A stretch of DNA of 8,677 nucleotides, taken from contig CADFRV010000102.1 of the NCBI GenBank assembly GCA_902836725.1, positions 1 through 8,677 of the forward strand, read 5' to 3'. Below, piece by piece: positions 7,188-8,677 of the stretch (the stretch's first letter is position 1; each line of letters starts with the position of its first letter). The translations under genes and the position numbers were made by a program. The notes beneath the pieces were generated by a model, which had not been told where the DNA came from, searched no databases, and saw only the letters and a program-made list of their open reading frames with translations. This DNA comes from Muribaculaceae bacterium. GTDB taxonomy: Bacteria > Bacteroidota > Bacteroidia > Bacteroidales > Muribaculaceae.

Positions 7188-8677
7188 TTAGAACGGTGCA
7201 GAGTTATCGTATGATATGTCTGCGGTTCCACCGGTCAGTGGGTTGGGGGCACCGAAGGGATCAGCTGTTACCTCCCCGCTGTTAAGACGTGAGGGCACGA
7301 CGGTGCGTGTCGTAAGTTCATTTTCATCCCAGTTCTGGAATCTCGCGTACTGGTTTACAAAACGCATTTTCACATCATCCACTTTACCGCTACGGTGCTT
7401 TGCAACGATGAAGAGGGCGAGTCCTCGTATTTCATTGCCCTCAGCATCCTGCGATGAATGTAGGTAATATTCTGGTCGGTGGATAAAACATACAATGTCG
7501 GCATCCTGCTCGATCGCGCCGGATTCACGGAGGTCGCTCAGCTGCGGGCGTTTTGACTGACTGTCTGTGCCGCGGCTCTCCACCGATCGGTTGAGCTGCG
7601 AGAGCGCGATTATCGGTATGTTCAGCTCTTTTGCCAACTGTTTGAGGTTTCGCGAGATCATTGATACCTCCTGTTCGCGGGAGCCGAATTTCATGCCTGA
7701 CGCATTCATGAGCTGAAGGTAGTCAATGATGAGTATGCGTACTTTATGTTCCCTGACGAGACGGCGCGCTTTGGTCCTGAGCTCGAAAATCGAAAGCGAA
7801 GGGGTGTCGTCAATGTACATGGGGGCGTCATAGAGCCGTTTTACACCGGCCTGCAGCTTTTCCCAGTCTGGCTGATCCAGGCGTCCGCTCTTGATCTTTT
7901 CGCCTTCGAGTTCGCAGGCATTGCTTATCAGACGGTTGACGAGCTGAACATTGCTCATCTCAAGCGAAAATATCGCCACTGGCGTATTGTTGTCCACTGC
8001 CATGTTTTTCGCCATGGACAGAACGAATGCAGTCTTACCCATAGCCGGGCGGGCTGCAATGATTATAAGATCGGAGTTCTGCCAGCCGGATGTGAGTTTG
8101 TCAAGTTCATGGAAGTTTGTGGCAAGACCGGACAGACCGCTTTCGCGGTTTGAGGCCGCCTCGATCTGCGCTATCGCCTGTTTGATTACCGGGTTGATCT
8201 GGGTTACATCTTTCTTTACATTTCTCTGGGATATCTCAAAGAGCTTTCCTTCGGCTTCCTGAAGGAGATCGTCCACGTCGTTGCTTTCGTCATATGCTTT
8301 CCCCTCGATGTTGGAAGAAAAATTGATAAGCTCGCGGGCAAGGTATTTCTGTGCGACAATGCGTGCATGGAATTCCACGTGGGCTCCCGAAGCAACTTTG
8401 GATGTCAGCGAGGATATATACACCGGCCCTCCGACCTCCTCGAGCGCTCCGTTTGCACGCAAGCGCTCCGTAACCGTAAGCATATCTATCGGCTGTTGGG
8501 ATGCACCAAGTTGTTGTATGGCGAAATATATCTGTTGATGTCTCGGATCGTAGAAACTTTCCGGTTTGAGGAGATCGCAGACGATGGTATACGCGTCTCT
8601 CTCAAGCATCAGTGCGCCAAGCACGGCTTCTTCCACCTCGATATCACGGGGCGGGATACGTCCGGGCGTCTCGATCT
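7188..8677 (-). CDS. dnaB: Replicative DNA helicase DnaB, 5' end beyond the window
   Basis: Hexameric ATP-driven helicase that unwinds the replication fork and recruits primase. The frame stays open through the right edge: before the GTG at 8636 it encodes IETPGRIPPRDIE, which continues the normal DnaB N-terminus (a PP-x-x-IE-x-E-x-AVLG pattern), so that GTG is internal and the true start is outside. Counting that GTG as residue 1, the N-terminal primase-interacting domain covers about 1-110, followed by a linker and the RecA-like domain from about 165. Walker A is ARPAMGKT (195-202), the catalytic Glu is in SLEMS (E226), Walker B is IIDYLQL (303-309), SQLNRSVESR is at 346-355 and DLRESGAIEQDAD at 368-380. 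No intein interrupts the ATPase motifs, a common insertion place in DnaB. A low-complexity tail of about 40 residues ends in SYDNSAPF. The stop is 14 bp from the convergent ndh stop. Confidence 0.97.
   Translation of the reverse strand, partial: IETPGRIPPRDIEVEEAVLGALMLERDAYTIVCDLLKPESFYDPRHQQIYFAIQQLGASQQPIDMLTVTERLRANGALEEVGGPVYISSLTSKVASGAHVEFHARIVAQKYLARELINFSSNIEGKAYDESNDVDDLLQEAEGKLFEISQRNVKKDVTQINPVIKQAIAQIEAASNRESGLSGLATNFHELDKLTSGWQNSDLIIIAARPAMGKTAFVLSMAKNMAVDNNTPVAIFSLEMSNVQLVNRLISNACELEGEKIKSGRLDQPDWEKLQAGVKRLYDAPMYIDDTPSLSIFELRTKARRLVREHKVRILIIDYLQLMNASGMKFGSREQEVSMISRNLKQLAKELNIPIIALSQLNRSVESRGTDSQSKRPQLSDLRESGAIEQDADIVCFIHRPEYYLHSSQDAEGNEIRGLALFIVAKHRSGKVDDVKMRFVNQYARFQNWDENELTTRTVVPSRLNSGEVTADPFGAPNPLTGGTADISYDNSAPF

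Noticed and set aside
7141..7230. Possible bidirectional terminator between ndh and dnaB
   Set aside because: Only 4-bp stems such as CGTT/AACG (7148-7151 / 7157-7160) are found, with no U-tract; the TGGATGGATTGATGG run is a simple-sequence coincidence at the end of ndh.
1..8677. Defence island, prophage, integrative element or other novel system
   Set aside because: All genes but one belong to recognised housekeeping or envelope families, and no transposase, integrase, repeat array, tRNA or att-like repeat was seen.

Overview
The window looks like ordinary chromosomal DNA of a gut-type Bacteroidales bacterium (Bacteroidaceae or Muribaculaceae range; genus not resolvable by eye). The evidence is a TonB-dependent receptor with an N-terminal carboxypeptidase-regulatory-like domain, a putative porin of the Bacteroidetes-specific type, a DUF6155-like protein, no clear Shine-Dalgarno sequences, and intergenic boxes matching the Bacteroidetes sigma -7 element TAnnTTTG.

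Layout, left to right: (1) 1-435, minus: N-terminal 145 codons of an outer-membrane putative porin, cut by the left edge. (2) 436-639: divergent intergenic region with a perfect -7 box for the porin, a weak promoter candidate for kup and two inverted repeats. (3) 640-2601, plus: complete kup K+ transporter. (4) 5530 down to 2580, minus: a two-gene unit, a TonB-dependent receptor followed after 5 bp by a small DUF6155-like protein. The small gene's 3' end overlaps the kup 3' end by 22 bp, and a nested hairpin sits on that junction. (5) 5531-5799: second divergent intergenic region, with a perfect -7 box in each direction. (6) 5800-7173, plus: type II NADH:quinone oxidoreductase. (7) 7188 through the right edge, minus: replicative helicase DnaB, lacking only its first few dozen codons, with 14 bp between its stop and the ndh stop.

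The genes do not form one pathway. They are separate housekeeping or envelope functions: K+ uptake, NADH oxidation into the quinone pool, TonB-driven and porin-type outer-membrane transport, and replication fork unwinding. They are packed as divergent and convergent pairs. I found no mobile element, RNA gene, CRISPR array, defence cassette or clearly undescribed system. The points most worth a second look are the structured overlapping 3' ends of kup and the DUF6155 gene, the receptor/DUF6155 coupling, the 13-bp inverted repeat ahead of kup, and an SSB-tip-like C-terminus on DnaB.
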